Positions 1-11,046 of a stretch of DNA of 64,000 bases are shown in pieces. A model generated the notes under the pieces. That model ran no database searches. It was not told the DNA's origin and was given only the letters and a program-made list of their open reading frames with translations. Positions within the stretch are counted from its first letter, which is position 1. Each line of letters starts with the position of its first letter. This stretch comes from Berberis thunbergii. Its lineage: Eukaryota; Streptophyta; Magnoliopsida; Ranunculales; Berberidaceae. The position numbers were made by a program, and so were the translations under genes. The DNA lies in contig QNQO01005892.1 in NCBI GenBank assembly GCA_003290165.1, positions 1-64,000 of the forward strand. Reading direction: 5' to 3'.

Positions 1-530
1 CTGTCTTCGTGTGCTCAGATCCCACCGCTAACCAATGGTTGATCGAAGTGTTAGTTGATGTGCGTTGTCTCGGGGTGTGGTAGCTCTCAGTCACACCTGC
101 CATCTCATAAGGGAAAGATTGTCTCTCTTGATAGCATTATGAGACCATAACTACGTCGCTACTTGCGGCCATCCTCATTTGCCTTCATCTATGTTGTTTG
201 AGGAAATTGGAAGGAGGTCAGATGTCTCTTGAAGAAATCTGCATCCCATCGTGACGTCTACAATGCCATAAGAAGAGTGTATCCTTGGAGTGATATGACA
301 AAGCAATCTGAATGCTCGGTCCTTTCAATCCCCTCTCATACTTTGCTTTTGTCTTCGGAAGGGGTCGAGCAGCTTTTATCTTTGTTATCACTGGTAAATT
401 ACTTCCATCGAAGGGTTTGCAAGTTTTTATCTAACGCTATTTGTAGCAGAATTGTCTGAGCGAGTCTTTTTACTTCAGTTCGCGTTGTATTCAGATGTTT
501 GTAGTGCTCAGTCTTTTGTATTCGCCTCAT
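1..530 (-). mobile_element. Tat-like Ty3 element copy C, internal part downstream of gag-protease
   Basis: No protein was recognised. The last 60 bases before the TRIM at 531 (a stretch resembling GTTTGTAGTGCTCAGTC) match, imperfectly, both the sequence just right of the TRIM at 4909-4960 and the complement of copy A around 21640-21680. I therefore read 1-530 as the continuation of the minus-strand element whose LTR lies at 7480-8172, separated from it by the insertions at 531-4908. A 76-codon plus-strand reading frame at 229-459 has no family signature, but plus-strand coding here would fit the antisense extra ORF seen in the sister copies. The left end is outside the window. Confidence 0.4.
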
Positions 531-788
531 TGTGATACCCTTGTGAGGGCGGACCTGAGGGGGAGGGTGCGGGAGAAGCCCATGATGGCGAAGCCCAATA
601 GGCCTGTGGATCCCAAGAGGGGTTGGGCAAGCTACCAAGGGGAGGTTATAGACCCACATCGCCTAGGTGAGGGAAGGGATGTGCTATATATGTACGAGGT
701 TGGATCTAAAAAGTACTACGTGTTTAAAGCCGTGCGGACCTTGGGCCCAAAGCGGACAATATAGTACTCTGTGGATCGGGTCATGACA
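531..788 (+). repeat. TRIM-type LTR (258 bp) followed by a tRNA-Met primer site
   Basis: The unit begins TGTGATACCC, ends ATGACA and holds a TATA-like TGCTATATATGTAC. The primer-binding site TGGTATCAGAGC follows at 792-803, complementary to the 3' end of initiator tRNA-Met. An almost identical unit of 261 bp lies at 4648-4908. The short LTR, the CCCACATCG block and the immediate primer site are typical of plant terminal-repeat retrotransposons in miniature. It lacks the 5S-rRNA-like segment that marks the Cassandra family. What follows is not a short TRIM interior, so this copy looks like a recombined or interrupted element. Confidence 0.75.
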
Positions 789-1276
789 GAATGGTATCAG
801 AGCATTTGGTTAGCTTAGGCTGGGGTAGAGTCTAGGTGATCCTCAGAATGTGGATATGGGAGAATAGTAATGTGAATGTCTAAAGACAGTGACAAGGGAG
901 AACTTTGAACTTTTAGTATTGTTTCCTTTTATTCATGAATCTCATGATGAGATTCCTTTGACCTATGTATCCGGGGTTAACCATAATTTATTTTAATGTC
1001 AGTAGTGGGTGACATTATTCGTGTAGTTTCCCCTGTAGCGGGTTGTTATCCTGAATTTAGTTAACCATTCTCGCGAATCTCGGGACGAGAATCTTTTGAG
1101 TTATATATATTGTAACACCCTACTTTTTCAATGACAATTAAAATTTATGCAACTAAAAAAAATTCAATTGAAACTTTTGTTTTAAAATCTTCTTTCATTT
1201 GACAAGTTATATTTTTCGAATTCGCTTATTTTCTTTTCTTCCGAATCTCGGGACGAGATTCTTTGAGTTGTATATA
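789..1276 (+). other. retroelement interior remnants with three repeats of a gag/pol-end motif
   Basis: No gene is visible. Three variants of GAATCTCGGGACGAGATTC occur (near 944, 1073 and 1242). The last two are each followed by TTTGAGTT(A/G)TATATATTG and then TGTAACACCC or TGTAATACCC. In plant Ty3 chromoviruses an equivalent motif sits at the end of pol just before the 3' LTR; here the 29171-38771 element has TCTCGAGGACGAGATATC at about 36411. The stretch is therefore probably the decayed end of such an element with a small local duplication. Confidence 0.45.
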
Positions 1277-4200
1277 TTGTAATACCCGCCTAATTAAATA
1301 AATATAAAAATTTCTTTGTTATTAATGTGGCATATATTGTATCTCATTTATTTGGAAAAAGATTTTTTTTTCTGTTTGCCATTGCTAAATAGAATAAGGT
1401 GTGTGTGCGTTTAGCCAAAATTTGTAAACCCTAATGTTGATGGGGTTGTTACTCAATTGTGTTGGGCTTGGTTTGGGTTTTATTAAACTATGATTAGGGT
1501 TTTATTTTGTGAAAGAGGGTGGGTGCATTCGGAAGTTCGGTGGGGGCGGATAACCACCCACCATATAAAGAGAACAATCCCTCTTTTCTTCCCCATTTTT
1601 TCTTTTCCCTTCCCTGCGTGTTCTTCTTCTCCTTCCTGTCTCTTTCTTTCTTCTTTACTATGCGTTGTTTTGTGCAATCGATGGAGGCCGAGAGAAGAAG
1701 GAAGATAATAGTGGAATCGAGAGATGGTCCGATGCTGGGGATTGCGGCGTGAGAGAGAGGTCTTCGTGAAGGTCTCTTGTGGCGATAGCTATGTGCTGAT
1801 CAGTGAGATCTCTATCTCTTATCTAATGATTTTGTTTCAATTTTCATTGTTTTGGTTTGTGTGCTTATATAAATTGACAGATAGACATTGATAATCAGTT
1901 TGGTGACGAGATCCCTTTGTTTATTTGATTCATCACAAGAAGAGGACAAAAACCTATCTTAGTTCTTTGGAGAATTGATTGGTTTGGTCGGAATTCGAAA
2001 TCTTAATTAGTCCTATCACTACAAAACTAAAGTATGTTCATGATATGGGTTTTTGTTTGATGGTCAAACTCACTTACAGAATATATGGCTTTTCTTCCTT
2101 CACTTGTTGGGAGATCTGAGTTTAAAGTCTGCACAAGAATAGTAGGGTGGTAGGGCTAAATTGGCCTCACTTTGGGGAGAATATTAATTTTTCAATTTTT
2201 TTTTTTACCATCCACTAGGATGTACAGCTTATTGACCTCCCTACTAATTAAATTTTGCTGGTTCAAGGCCTTGTGGCATGGCGTGTTTCCTTTCGTTATA
2301 AACCTGTTTTAGAATGGTGTGGTATAGAGAGAGAATGACCCCCTTATTGTGATTTTTTTAGAGACCCAATGGGGTTTGGGGTCGTGTTTGATAGGTATCT
2401 CGTATTTTGGGATCTGGGTTTAATGCTTTGATTTGAAATTAATTCAACTTTTTTTTTTTTAATTCTTATCAAAGTTTTCTCTTTATGTATGAACTCTTTT
2501 GCATTTCTATTTTTAGATACTGGGAAGAATTATCTTATCCTGCAATAATAAACGTTTCTTAAATATCAATCTGGCTTTGGAGATATGAGATCTATTATGA
2601 TGCAGGGGCATTTGGGTTTATTTGTTTGCCCGTCAAATAAGATTTAGCATGTCTTTATGGACTTCCCCCATCTTTTTTACTTGGAAGTAATTCAATTCTT
2701 TGAAAAGTTCAAATGGATAAATGGTATTGTCACAGGAAATGGCCATCTTGAACAGAGAAGTGTATTTCTTTATTAAATAGTGGATCATGGATGTTGTATT
2801 GGGTTTGTTGCTCTGGGCTTTAGTGGTATTGGGAGAACTTCATTTGTGGAATTAGTTCTTGGGGTCAATGGATATTTGGATTATGGTATTGGACGCAAAG
2901 TGTTTGTACATACAGAAAGGGTGGTTGTGAGGTGATGAGACTAGAACAATTTTTTTTTGTGAAATATATCTCTGTTTTTCTCCTATAGCATTGTTATTGG
3001 AGAATAAAGAATTATATTTGTACTAGAGTTGAGTGGGTTTCCTTGTAGGAACATATGAGAATGAATTAGAGTGTTTTAATGAGTTCATTATTGTAACTTG
3101 AATTGTATTTTTCTTTGTTGTGTTAAATCAATCAGTTGATTTTATTTTTCTATTGCCAATCATATTCTATGATAATGCAAATCATATACTAAGATAAGAA
3201 GGATGTTGTTCCCTTTCTGTAGTTCAAATTTGATAAGTTCAGGTCTTTTATTATAACAAATGTGAAGCTTAAGTGATCTCTGTTCAAAATAATGTTGGTC
3301 ATTTGATGGTTTAGTATACTGAGATTTTTTTTATGCTCTTTTCCACAACTCCGAAAAAAAATGAAAATTGTGATTTGTAGACAGACTTGCTTGTATACGT
3401 GTGATATAATTATGGGTATGCAGACTTGCTTAGATATCAGTGCACCGTTCCATTGTGAGTTCGATTGTACGTGTAGATTTAGAAAATGTTTGCCTTGGAT
3501 CGAACTTCGGGTGAGATGACATGTTCCTCGAAGTGGCACCCACCTTGGAACATGTATGCTCCAAGTGGTTTCGAAGGCAAGAGAGGCACACTTGGGTGAG
3601 GTGTGTTCGGCAAGGACGGTAGTGCGATTGCGGAAAAATAAGCGAGATTTCTTTTTCGTGTATGTGCATGATTACCTTAAAGGAATAAAGTTAAATGCTC
3701 ATTCAACATTAATGAGAACTATATGTCTTCCTAAAGGTAGAAAATGTGTTTGTTGATATTTAAAAAAAAGTCTGATATGACTATGATTTGTATCGTAATT
3801 TGAAAATAAATTACATTTATGAGGATTAATAACTTAGAAATATTATTCGGTTGTTTCCAACCTTTTCATGCATGATGGCAAGTTCACTCATATTTCTGCA
3901 GGTCAGACTTGCATTGTCAACCTCCACAACGTAAGTACTAGTAAATGCATATTTATTTATTATTAGGATGATGACACCTTTGTCCCATTTGAGGAACTAC
4001 CTGTTTGTGTGGTTGGTTATTGTTTTTGTTTAGTTTGATGTTATCACGTGTGGATTTATTGATTTTGGGATGAAAATTTCTCACACCAGCTTTATTGTTG
4101 ACCCAAGTAACCTTTTGCTTTTTGGTACATTCCTTTGGGAATGTAGCCGATTAGCCTTTCAAGTTTAGAGATTTTTGGACTGCGTTACTGGAGTTCCATT

Positions 4201-4394
4201 AGTAGGGCTACAACATCAAAGTCTTTCCGAGTTAGAGTTTTATTTGTTTCAGTAATTCAATCATGTTTTAGTTGTTGCTGCTAATTATATCTGTTTTTAT
4301 TAAACTGTCACGTTCACGTCCCGAGTTTTGGGGGAAACGAATAATCCTACGTGGATTTTAGGATTTTCGTTTTCTTCGAAATTGGGGCGTGACA
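1277..4394 (+). mobile_element. decayed long LTR of a Ty3 chromovirus-like element
   Basis: The segment starts TGTAATACCCGCC directly after the pol-end motif and ends GGGGCGTGACA. It is followed at about 4398 by TTGTATCAGAAC, a degraded tRNA-Met primer site. About 280 bp inside is a promoter-like stretch (a GGTGGGGGCGGATAACCACCC palindrome, ATATAAAGAGAAC, then a pyrimidine-rich leader). The LTR of the complete Ty3 element has the same layout at 29210-29290. No coding region is supported within these 3.1 kb. Residual interior DNA (4395-4483) separates it from the TRIM. Having interior remnants on both sides suggests unequal recombination rather than a clean solo LTR. Boundaries are inferred. 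Confidence 0.5.
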
Positions 4395-4483
4395 GTTTTG
4401 TATCAGAACCTTGAGGAAATCGTGGCGTGACAGTTTGGCTTTAGAGAAGAGGCCCGTGGAGCCCCAGTAGGTGGGTGGAAACA

Positions 4484-4908
4484 ACAAAACCTTGAGGGGG
4501 AGGGTGAGGGTTGGTGCCTAATAGCCTACGGATCCCAAAGAGAACAATATAGTACTCTGTGGATCGGGTCGTTACAAAATGGTATCAGAGCCGTACCTAG
4601 CCGAAAGTGTGCCAACGGGGACGTTGGGCTCCCTTAGGGGGGTGGACTGTGATACCCTTGTGTGGGCGGACCTGAGGGGGAGGGTGTGGAAGAAGCCCAT
4701 GATGGAGAAGCCCCAATAGGCATGTGGATCCTAAGATGGGTTGGGTGAGCTACCAAGGGGAGATTATAGTCCCACATCGCCTAGGTGAGGGAAGGGGATG
4801 TGCTATATATGTACGAGGCTGGATCTACAAAGTACTACGCGTTTTAAAGCCGTGCGGGCCTTGGGCCCAAAGCGGATAATATAATACTCTGTGGATCGGG
4901 TCATGACA
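4484..4908 (+). mobile_element. TRIM element with internally deleted 5' LTR
   Basis: In order: a shortened 5' LTR (GAGGGGGAGGGTG… to …GTGGATCGGGTCGTTACA), primer site TGGTATCAGAGC at 4580-4591, an interior of only about 40 bp, polypurine tract CTTAGGGGGGTGGAC at 4633-4647, then a full 3' LTR at 4648-4908 beginning TGTGATACCC and ending ATGACA. No protein is encoded, as expected for this class, which depends on other elements for movement. Flanks on the right (CTCAAGGTG) belong to Tat-like copy C. Confidence 0.75.
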
Positions 4909-5599
4909 CTCAAGGTGTTTGTGATATGTAGTCTTTTGTATCTGCCTCAAGGTGTTTGTTGTTACATCTTTCCAATAATCAATAGAGTTTATTTTTTCGT
5001 AATTCTCCCTTAATTTCTTAAATGATTGCAAATCACATAAGCCTTTTAAGAACTAAAACTCAATATTGACTATGGAAAAAGAAACAAACAACTTAAAGCA
5101 AACTAACTGTTGATGGAGAGAAACTGATCTTGGCCTTGAAGTGAATTTGGGTTGTTCTTCGTTGATCGTTTTAGCGGACTGTCGAGGTGTTACATAGGTT
5201 ACTGAAGAGTAAACCTTGTAGAGGGGTGGATCTCCGCGTCGATAGAATGTTAGGGGGATGTGTTCCCGCTTGCCATTGCCTTTACGACTCATTGGGCGGG
5301 ATAGTTGATTGCTCATGTACCGCTCGAAAATGGTGTATTTTCCATCTTTGAGTCTTGCACTGGGTCAAGCTGCTCTGCATGATGTAGCTCAATTTGGAAG
5401 CACTCTATTTGTTTCAGTGCAGCGTAGTGGCAGCCTCATGTAGTAGGTTGGTTCCCACATATTGTTCGTTCTGAGTGGTTAGTAGTATACTTAACACACT
5501 GGTGAAGGGTGGAGACCACTGCTTCCATCTGGTGGAGCCATGGTCTTCCCAGGATGAGATAGTAGGATGATGGTGCGTCTGCTACCATGAAGTCCGAAA

Positions 5600-5873
5600 A
5601 TAGGACCTTCATGAGCTGCGGTTCATCTGCTACCGTAGCTAATCTTATCTTTCCAATAGGGAATCATTTCTCCCTGCTGAATCCGATTAAAGGCGTAGGG
5701 TTTTCCTCCTTGAAGTCCATGCTGTGGAATGCATTATAGAACAGAACGTTATGTGAACTTCCTGTGTCAATCATAGTTCTTTTTACCTCATACCTTGTTA
5801 TGGAGACCGAGATGACTAAGGTGTCGTTATGTGATGCTCGAACTCGTTCGAGATCCTTGTACGTAAAAGTCAA
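5600..5873 (-). pseudogene. retroviral-type aspartic protease remnant, Tat-like copy C
   Basis: The minus-strand translation contains a DTGSSHNVLFYNAF motif in which DTG(S) is the catalytic aspartate signature of retropepsins. It is preceded by a TFTYKDLE stretch matching copy A (TFTDKDLE). In active elements this enzyme cuts the gag polyprotein. The frame closes at 5664 soon after NPTPLIGFS, while homology to copy A continues further downstream, so the gene is broken. The catalytic triplet itself is intact, unlike copy A, which reads DTESS. Confidence 0.6.
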
Positions 5874-6202
5874 GGTGGGATAGGACTCTGGATCCTTGAG
5901 TGGCAGACGTGTCTGGCCTCACCCACTAATTGTGTTTGCATATCCGCATATCCTTGAGTGGCAGATCCTTATTCCCGGAGTCTCCTTTTCAATTTCTTTA
6001 ATTAACTCCCCCTTGTTATTTGTTTGCTCCGTTAGTTTCTCGGACTGCATGAACTCTTTCAGTTTGCCCTTGCCGATTCAGTACTTAACCTCGTACCTTA
6101 GATACTTATAGTCATTGGTGTTGTGGCCACTTTCTCTATGGTATGCGCAGTACTTGATATTGTCGCGCTTAACAAGGTCTCCGCGTGTCTTTGGGGGCCA
6201 CT

Positions 6203-7402
6203 TTAGTTCCCCCAGTTTTTCTTTGATTTGAGTACGTCTGACAGTTTAACATTTAGGGGAGTCGCTGCTCTTGATCCAACGTAGTTGGACGATTTCTCCG
6301 GCCTAAACCGACCAAGGTCTGGCTTGTTGTCACCACGCTTTCTATTGCTTCGTTCCTCATCCGGGGGTCTCTTTCCCCCCTTCTTGTCTCTGGGCACGGA
6401 GGGCCTTCTATCCCCTTTGGTTTCCCTATTTGAGGTCCTCGACTCCTCCAGGATGATGTGTCTCTGGACACTCTTGAGGAGCTTCGTCATGTCCAGAGAG
6501 GGCTCTAGGGTCAGATCTTGGTAGAGCTTTCCCTCTTTGAAGCCCGCGGTGAAGGCTGACATGGTTGTATCATCGCTGCACCCGTCTATGAGGGTCGGCT
6601 CATTGTTTAAGTGCGTGACGTACTCTCGGAATGTCTCGCCTGAACTCTGCCCCAGGGAGAGTATAGAGTGCGGGCCTTTTCGAAAAGTTGGCTTCCAACA
6701 AAACGAGTCAGAAATTCCTTATCCAGCGTTTTGAAGGAGTCGATGGACTTCGGCAGAAGGCTATGGAACCACGTCAATGTAGAGCTTTTCAGACTAGTAG
6801 GAAAGGTCCTGCATATTACAAATTCAGATCCCTTTTTAAAGGCCATTACGTGTTGGTAATGGCACAGGTGATCGAAGGGATCAGTGGTTCCGTCGTAGGA
6901 GTCGAGCTTCAGAGGATTAAACTTCCTCGGTAGGGCCTCGTTCATGATTTAGTACACAAATGGCGGGACGGAGAGGCGATACAGTACGTTAGGGTAGTGC
7001 GCCCCTCTGCGGACGGAGGGGGTTCCCTTGGTCGAGCCTTTATGCCCTGGCGTTGAACTCAGTGTTAGCCGCGCAACCTCCTTTAATCCAATAGGAACTA
7101 GTGGGTGCTTGGCTTTCCTGCGCTTGCTTCCTATCGTCTGTTAGAGGTTGAGGTTCGTGCTGCTCCTAGTCTTCATTGACGGGTGGTGGATTCTATCGTG
7201 TGAAAGCCTCTACCGATTTGGCAATCTGCTGTATTTGGGATGCCAGCATGTCGATTCTGGGATTTGTCACTACTACCGTTGGTACGGGAGTGTGAGTTGG
7301 TTGCACGTGCAAAATAGGAGCTACTGAAGGAGGCGGTATAGGGACGGCCGAAACATTCATCGTGTCCCCTGGTTCTCCATTGTTACGTGACCTGGTGGTC
7401 AC
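6203..7402 (-). pseudogene. gag (retrotransposon capsid-like) of Tat-like copy C, frameshifted
   Basis: Three minus-strand segments together form a Retrotrans_gag-type protein. 7402-7193 is an N-terminal region ending in NPRIDMLASQIQQIAKSVEA. 6945-6607 has YDGTTDPFDHLCHYQHVM and the TLTWFHSLLPKSIDSF block. 6562-6203 has SAFTAGFKEGKLYQDL and a basic tail. Copy A at 19202-20456 shows the same blocks in the same order. Frame changes occur between 7193 and 6945 and near 6610, so no full-length product can be made. In live elements this protein packages the RNA into virus-like particles. The start at 7402 (ATG) lies shortly inside the primer site. Confidence 0.7.
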
Positions 7403-7479
7403 AAATTTTTTACGTTTTGAAAGGAGTAGACGCTTAGTGTAAAGTTCCGAGCTATGTTGTCCCCACAGACGACGCCAAT

Positions 7480-8172
7480 CTCAGTCATTTTTCGCTCCCT
7501 GCTCTGATCTGGTTCCTGCTGACCTGGTGACCTGCACAAGTAGCACACGTGAGCCACAGACCACCATTGTGGTTGCCGATGACACTCCGATGCTAAAGTC
7601 AAAAAGGGCTCTGAGGAAGGTGTGATGCTGACAAGGTATTTGTAGCGTACCTTAGCTTACCAAGATCATGTCTTATTTATAGTACAAGGAGTCCTAGTTT
7701 AACCAGGTCACCGTAGACATAGATTAGGGAGGAGATCTTCGTGGAGAGCCCTCTCTAATTAGGAGTCGTGATGTAGGAGAGAAGTTCCCTATTAGCTATG
7801 CGCTCCTAGATACGCGAGAGATAGTTCACAATCCATGAGCATTCCGTAGAAGAAAGTTTCTCTGTGTGGAAGATACCCTGGTATTTGCTTCCTAGTTGGG
7901 AGGAAATAGTAGCTATAGTTGCCTGCCTAAAGCATATCCTCGAGATACTTGCCTTAGGATGGCTTACGGGTATTGAGGACAGTTGTGAGATGTGTGGGCC
8001 TAGAACCGCTTAGGATGCTGTGAGAGTCCCGGTCCGCCTGGCAGACTGAATTGAGCGAACTTAGAACCGCTTGGGCCTGTTTAGTGTTAGGTTGATGCTG
8101 GGGCCTGTATTTTCACGAGATTATCACGACACGTGTACAGTTAAGGGGTGTGATCGTTTTTATCTATCATCA
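7480..8172 (-). repeat. LTR of Tat-like copy C with adjacent primer-binding site
   Basis: On the minus strand the LTR runs TGATGATAGATAAAAACG … AAAAATGACTGAGA and aligns along its length with the LTRs at 18333-19007, 40469-41151 and 62303-62974. A promoter-like ACTATAAATAAGACATGA (complement near 7658-7683) is conserved with the first two. The interior begins with a TTGGCGTCGTCTGTGGGG primer site at about 7457-7478. Termini are TG…(C)A-like, but the inner end is degraded, so the exact border is uncertain by a few bases. Confidence 0.65.
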
Positions 8173-8369
8173 ACTTTTATAAAGTCAAAATTGTGCTTCA
8201 CGTGATTTTGATCTCTCTCTTCTTAGATTGCCCATGATTTTAGAAAGGTTATTTTAAGTTTGGCACGCATTAGTTTATACCTATTAGAGTTTGACACTCA
8301 TTTTGAAAACTATTTGAATATAACTCTCGTTTTATGATAGAATCGTTAAGTCCACATCATTGACTGGTT

Positions 8370-9750
8370 AAAATTTATTTTCAGACCTTTTGTCCTTACC
8401 TTATGTTAAATCATTTCTTTTTTGTTTCGCTGGCCCACCGCCACCCTACTCCTTCTTCCTCCTCCTTTATTTATGGCATCTCTCCTCTGTTTCACAATTG
8501 ATAAAATGAGTGGAAATAAAAATCTTACTTTCACGATATATACCAAGATTTCTTTTGCAAATATTTGATTAAAATTGCAACTCATGCATACCAACATTTT
8601 CACCTAACAATAATGTCTGAGTGCCACAGTAATAAGTCGCGAAAAAGTTGATGACAGTAGTAACCAGCGACAAACAACCAGTTGACTGATTGAAAACATC
8701 GTATTTGCAATCAGCTTGACAAATATGCCTCACACTCCATATTCCTTTCTAAAGTGCATGGTCGGCATCCGTCAACTACTCCATTATTCATAACATCTTT
8801 AATTTTCAAAAAAAAAAAAAAACTCATCAACACCTAATAATATTTGGAACCAAAAGTGCTTAAAGCTCTTTGTATATCATATCTCTTAAAGTCCATCCAT
8901 CTATGGCTTTTCTCTTAGTCTTCGCGGAGTCATCTTCGCCATGTAACAATATAGAATACCATTCCATTGCAAAGGCCTTTAATTCTGTCTCCAATTTCAA
9001 CATTTCGTTGACTAAATTCGAAAACCAGAGCTGCCCGAATCCTCCAGTCAACCAAATCAAGCTTCCATCCAGAAATCTGACTGTAAGCCTTGGTCTTCCT
9101 AAAAAAAATCTCCAATTGGCACTCTATCGATCTCTCATGAAATTATCTTGAAGGCTCATATTCCTATTAGTTTATGGTTCATACCAACCCTTGTTACAGT
9201 AAATCTCTCCATGAATCGACTTGGTGGAGCTCTTGCTTGCGAACCTAATTCGACCTCCTCCTTTCAACAACTCAATCTCTCAAAGAACATGTTTACTAAC
9301 TCTGTTAATCTCTCTAGGTTTTCGAAACTCAGAATTTTTGACCTTTCACGTAATGATTTGAAGTTTTTCCCTACTGGGTTTCAAAACTTGACAAAAGCCT
9401 CTCAGGTTGCAAAATCTCAGCAAGTTTGAAGCCTATTTGGAGTCTTTCATCGTTGAGTTATCTTAACCTCTTTAATAACCTTAGTCTTGCAAAATCAGGT
9501 GAAAATGTTGGTATGCATGAGTTGCAATTTTAATCAAATATTTGCAAATATTGACACTTTTATTGTAAAATCTTGGGTATATATTGTGAAATTAAGTTTT
9601 TTTTTATTTTCACTCCTTTTATCAAATGCAAAAAGATGAGGAGAGTTGCCATAAACAAAGGAGGAAAAAGGGTAGGGTGTGTGGAGCCGCAAAGGAGAGA
9701 ATAGATGGTTTAAGCTGAGGTAAGGATAAAATGGTTAGAAAATAAATTTT
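8370..9750. mobile_element. Pack-MULE-like element with long inverted repeats carrying a host gene fragment
   Basis: The left arm (8370-8606, complement) and right arm (9497-9750) are inverted copies. Both begin AGGTGAAAATGTTGGTATGC at the inner edge and end AAAATAAATTTT at the outer edge, with many substitutions and small indels between. They enclose about 890 bp of unrelated DNA that encodes part of an LRR receptor kinase. Long (200+ bp) terminal inverted repeats around captured gene DNA and no transposase match Pack-MULEs. I could not find the 9-bp target duplication expected for Mutator elements, so the class assignment is an inference. Confidence 0.55.
8903..9496 (+). pseudogene. LRR receptor-like kinase fragment (N-terminal ectodomain)
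   Basis: From ATG 8903 the product starts MAFLLVFAESSSPC, a short hydrophobic start plus cysteine cap. AKAFNSVSNFN and CPNPPVNQIKLPSRNLT blocks follow, then after a frame change LRR units: PTLVTVNLSMNRLGG, SFQQLNLSKNMFTNSVNLS, KLRIFDLSRNDLKFFPTGFQNL, and in another frame SSLSYLNLFNN. This order resembles the ectodomain of plant LRR kinases of the At2g24230/At5g58150 type. Those proteins are membrane receptor-like kinases; the transmembrane and kinase parts are absent here. The gene part ends exactly where the right inverted repeat begins. Sequence upstream of the ATG (8607-8902) is probably the captured promoter and leader. Two or more frameshifts make it non-functional. Confidence 0.65.
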
Positions 9751-10667
9751 TATACTGCTGCTAAAATAAAAATAAAAAACCATTTTAGAAAACACACCTA
9801 AAGAAAAAAAAAAAAGATTTCATTCCATCTCTCTTCTACTAACAAGAAAAGTTCTTCTTTCATTTTGATCGAAATCACAAAGGAGCTTTGTGTCTTGAGG
9901 AGGCTCAAAGTTTGAATCTTTAGATGGCGACTTGTGAGGTTTCTGACAGATACATCAGAATCAAAATCAGAAACTACCAAGAAGAATGGCAAACAACATG
10001 GAGGGGATGATGAGGACGCCCCACAAACCTCCCCCACTTGAAATGGGTGACCCACAAGACACTTCATTGTATGAAGATCAATTTAACAGCCAGTGCTGGA
10101 CGAAAAAGTTTGGGTTTTGATCGTAGAGGAACTCCTTTCGAAGGAGGTGCAATTAGGGATTTGGAACCACCAGCACCAAAGGGATCTTCTTCTGAGGTCT
10201 TGCGAAACCATCACGATCGCTTAAGTTCGAAAGGTGTAGCAGAGGATGAAGGTCCCTCCACCGCCTCATCAACCCATTTTTGAAGCAAATGAGGCATCCA
10301 ATGACGCTGTGAGGCCACGGAACGGAATCTTAGAACAAGGAGAGTTTCTTGTAAAGCCCCAAATGAAACCAGTGGTGTTGGGGGAGGTTCAAAACTGGAG
10401 GAGCATCAACACCACCTTTCTTCTTCTCCTCACAGAACTGAAATCTCTTCGTGTGAGGGGTGTTGCTACTGTTGTTGCGACTCATGGTGGTGGTGTGGAG
10501 AAGAAGAAGAAGAAGGAGCGCCTAAAAAGTTCTCAATCTTACTTGCCAGAGACGAAATTGAAAAGGATTTTTGGGTGATGACCGGTGCAAGACCCTTCTG
10601 GAGGCCGAAGAAGCGGCCTAAGATGGTACAGAAGCAATTGGAAGTCAATTTTGATCACCCTTTCATA
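9751..10667. other. no recognised gene
   Basis: The stretch contains an A-rich patch (9790-9815), a GA-rich patch (10496-10525) and several short frames on both strands, none with a family signature. Its proximity and orientation would allow it to be the 5' part of the GRAS-like fragment that begins at 10668, but the translation is broken by stops and gives no domain. Confidence 0.3.
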
Positions 10668-10850
10668 AAGATCAACTGCTTTACGAAGCTTTGCTGTGTT
10701 TAAATCTCGGTTTCATCGCTACTAATCTCATGATTCTTGAAACAATCAGTGAGCAATCAGGAAATAAGAGCAATGTTCATGTTGTTGATTTCGATACCGG
10801 ACAGGGGAGTCCGTACTCGACTCTGATTTAAGCGATTTCAGAACGTCAAT
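10668..10850 (+). pseudogene. GRAS-family (SCL8-like) transcription factor fragment
   Basis: The plus-strand translation reads LLYEALLCLNLGFIATNLMI, then LETISEQSG, then VHVVDFDTGQGSPYSTLI before a TAA stop. The first part matches the LxAN(L/Q)AILEA segment and the second the VHIID motif of GRAS proteins; the wording is closest to SCL8-type members. About 60 codons remain of a normal 450-600 residue nuclear regulator. It lies between the Pack-MULE-like element and the foldback repeat, so it may also be a transduplicated piece, but no flanking terminal repeats identify a carrier. Confidence 0.5.
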
Positions 10851-11046
10851 TTGAAGCAAATTCTCCAATCTCCTTGCTATTGACATGGGTATGAGGAGGT
10901 TTGAGAAGTTGTTGAAATGGTTTCTGTATTTTTGTGGGAAGCAAGCTGGAAGTCCAATTCTCTTTTTTGAAGCATTCAATTCGAGCTCAACTGGTCAGAG
11001 ATCACAACTGAGTCTGTCGGTTCCAAGTAAAGCAATTTTTTCTTCA

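Larger units (their letters stand above)
4909..8172 (-). mobile_element. Tat-like Ty3 retrotransposon copy C (5' LTR, gag, protease)
   Basis: Reading on the minus strand: LTR 8172 to 7480, primer site of the TGGCG(C/T)CGTCTGTGGGGA type just inside it, gag from 7402, a protease remnant around 5870-5600, then non-coding interior to 4909. The same order and sequence recur in plus orientation at 18333-21600 (copy A), down to shared non-coding stretches such as GCTTATGTGATTTGCAATCA. No reverse transcriptase or integrase is present in the sequence visible, so this is a gag-protease-only, non-autonomous type. It is interrupted at 530/4909 by TRIM and LTR insertions and continues leftwards into 1-530. 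Confidence 0.65.

Noticed and set aside
531..788. Cassandra-type TRIM with 5S rRNA promoter
   Set aside because: No 5S-like A box, intermediate element or C box could be seen in the LTR.
1483..1752. Overlapping short frames on both strands (64-77 codons)
   Set aside because: They overlie a pyrimidine-rich LTR leader; no homology, and frames are open on both strands because of composition.
8355..9765. 9-bp target duplication for the Pack-MULE-like element
   Set aside because: Sequences next to the outer ends (…GACTGGTTA and TATACTGCT…) do not match, so none is claimed.
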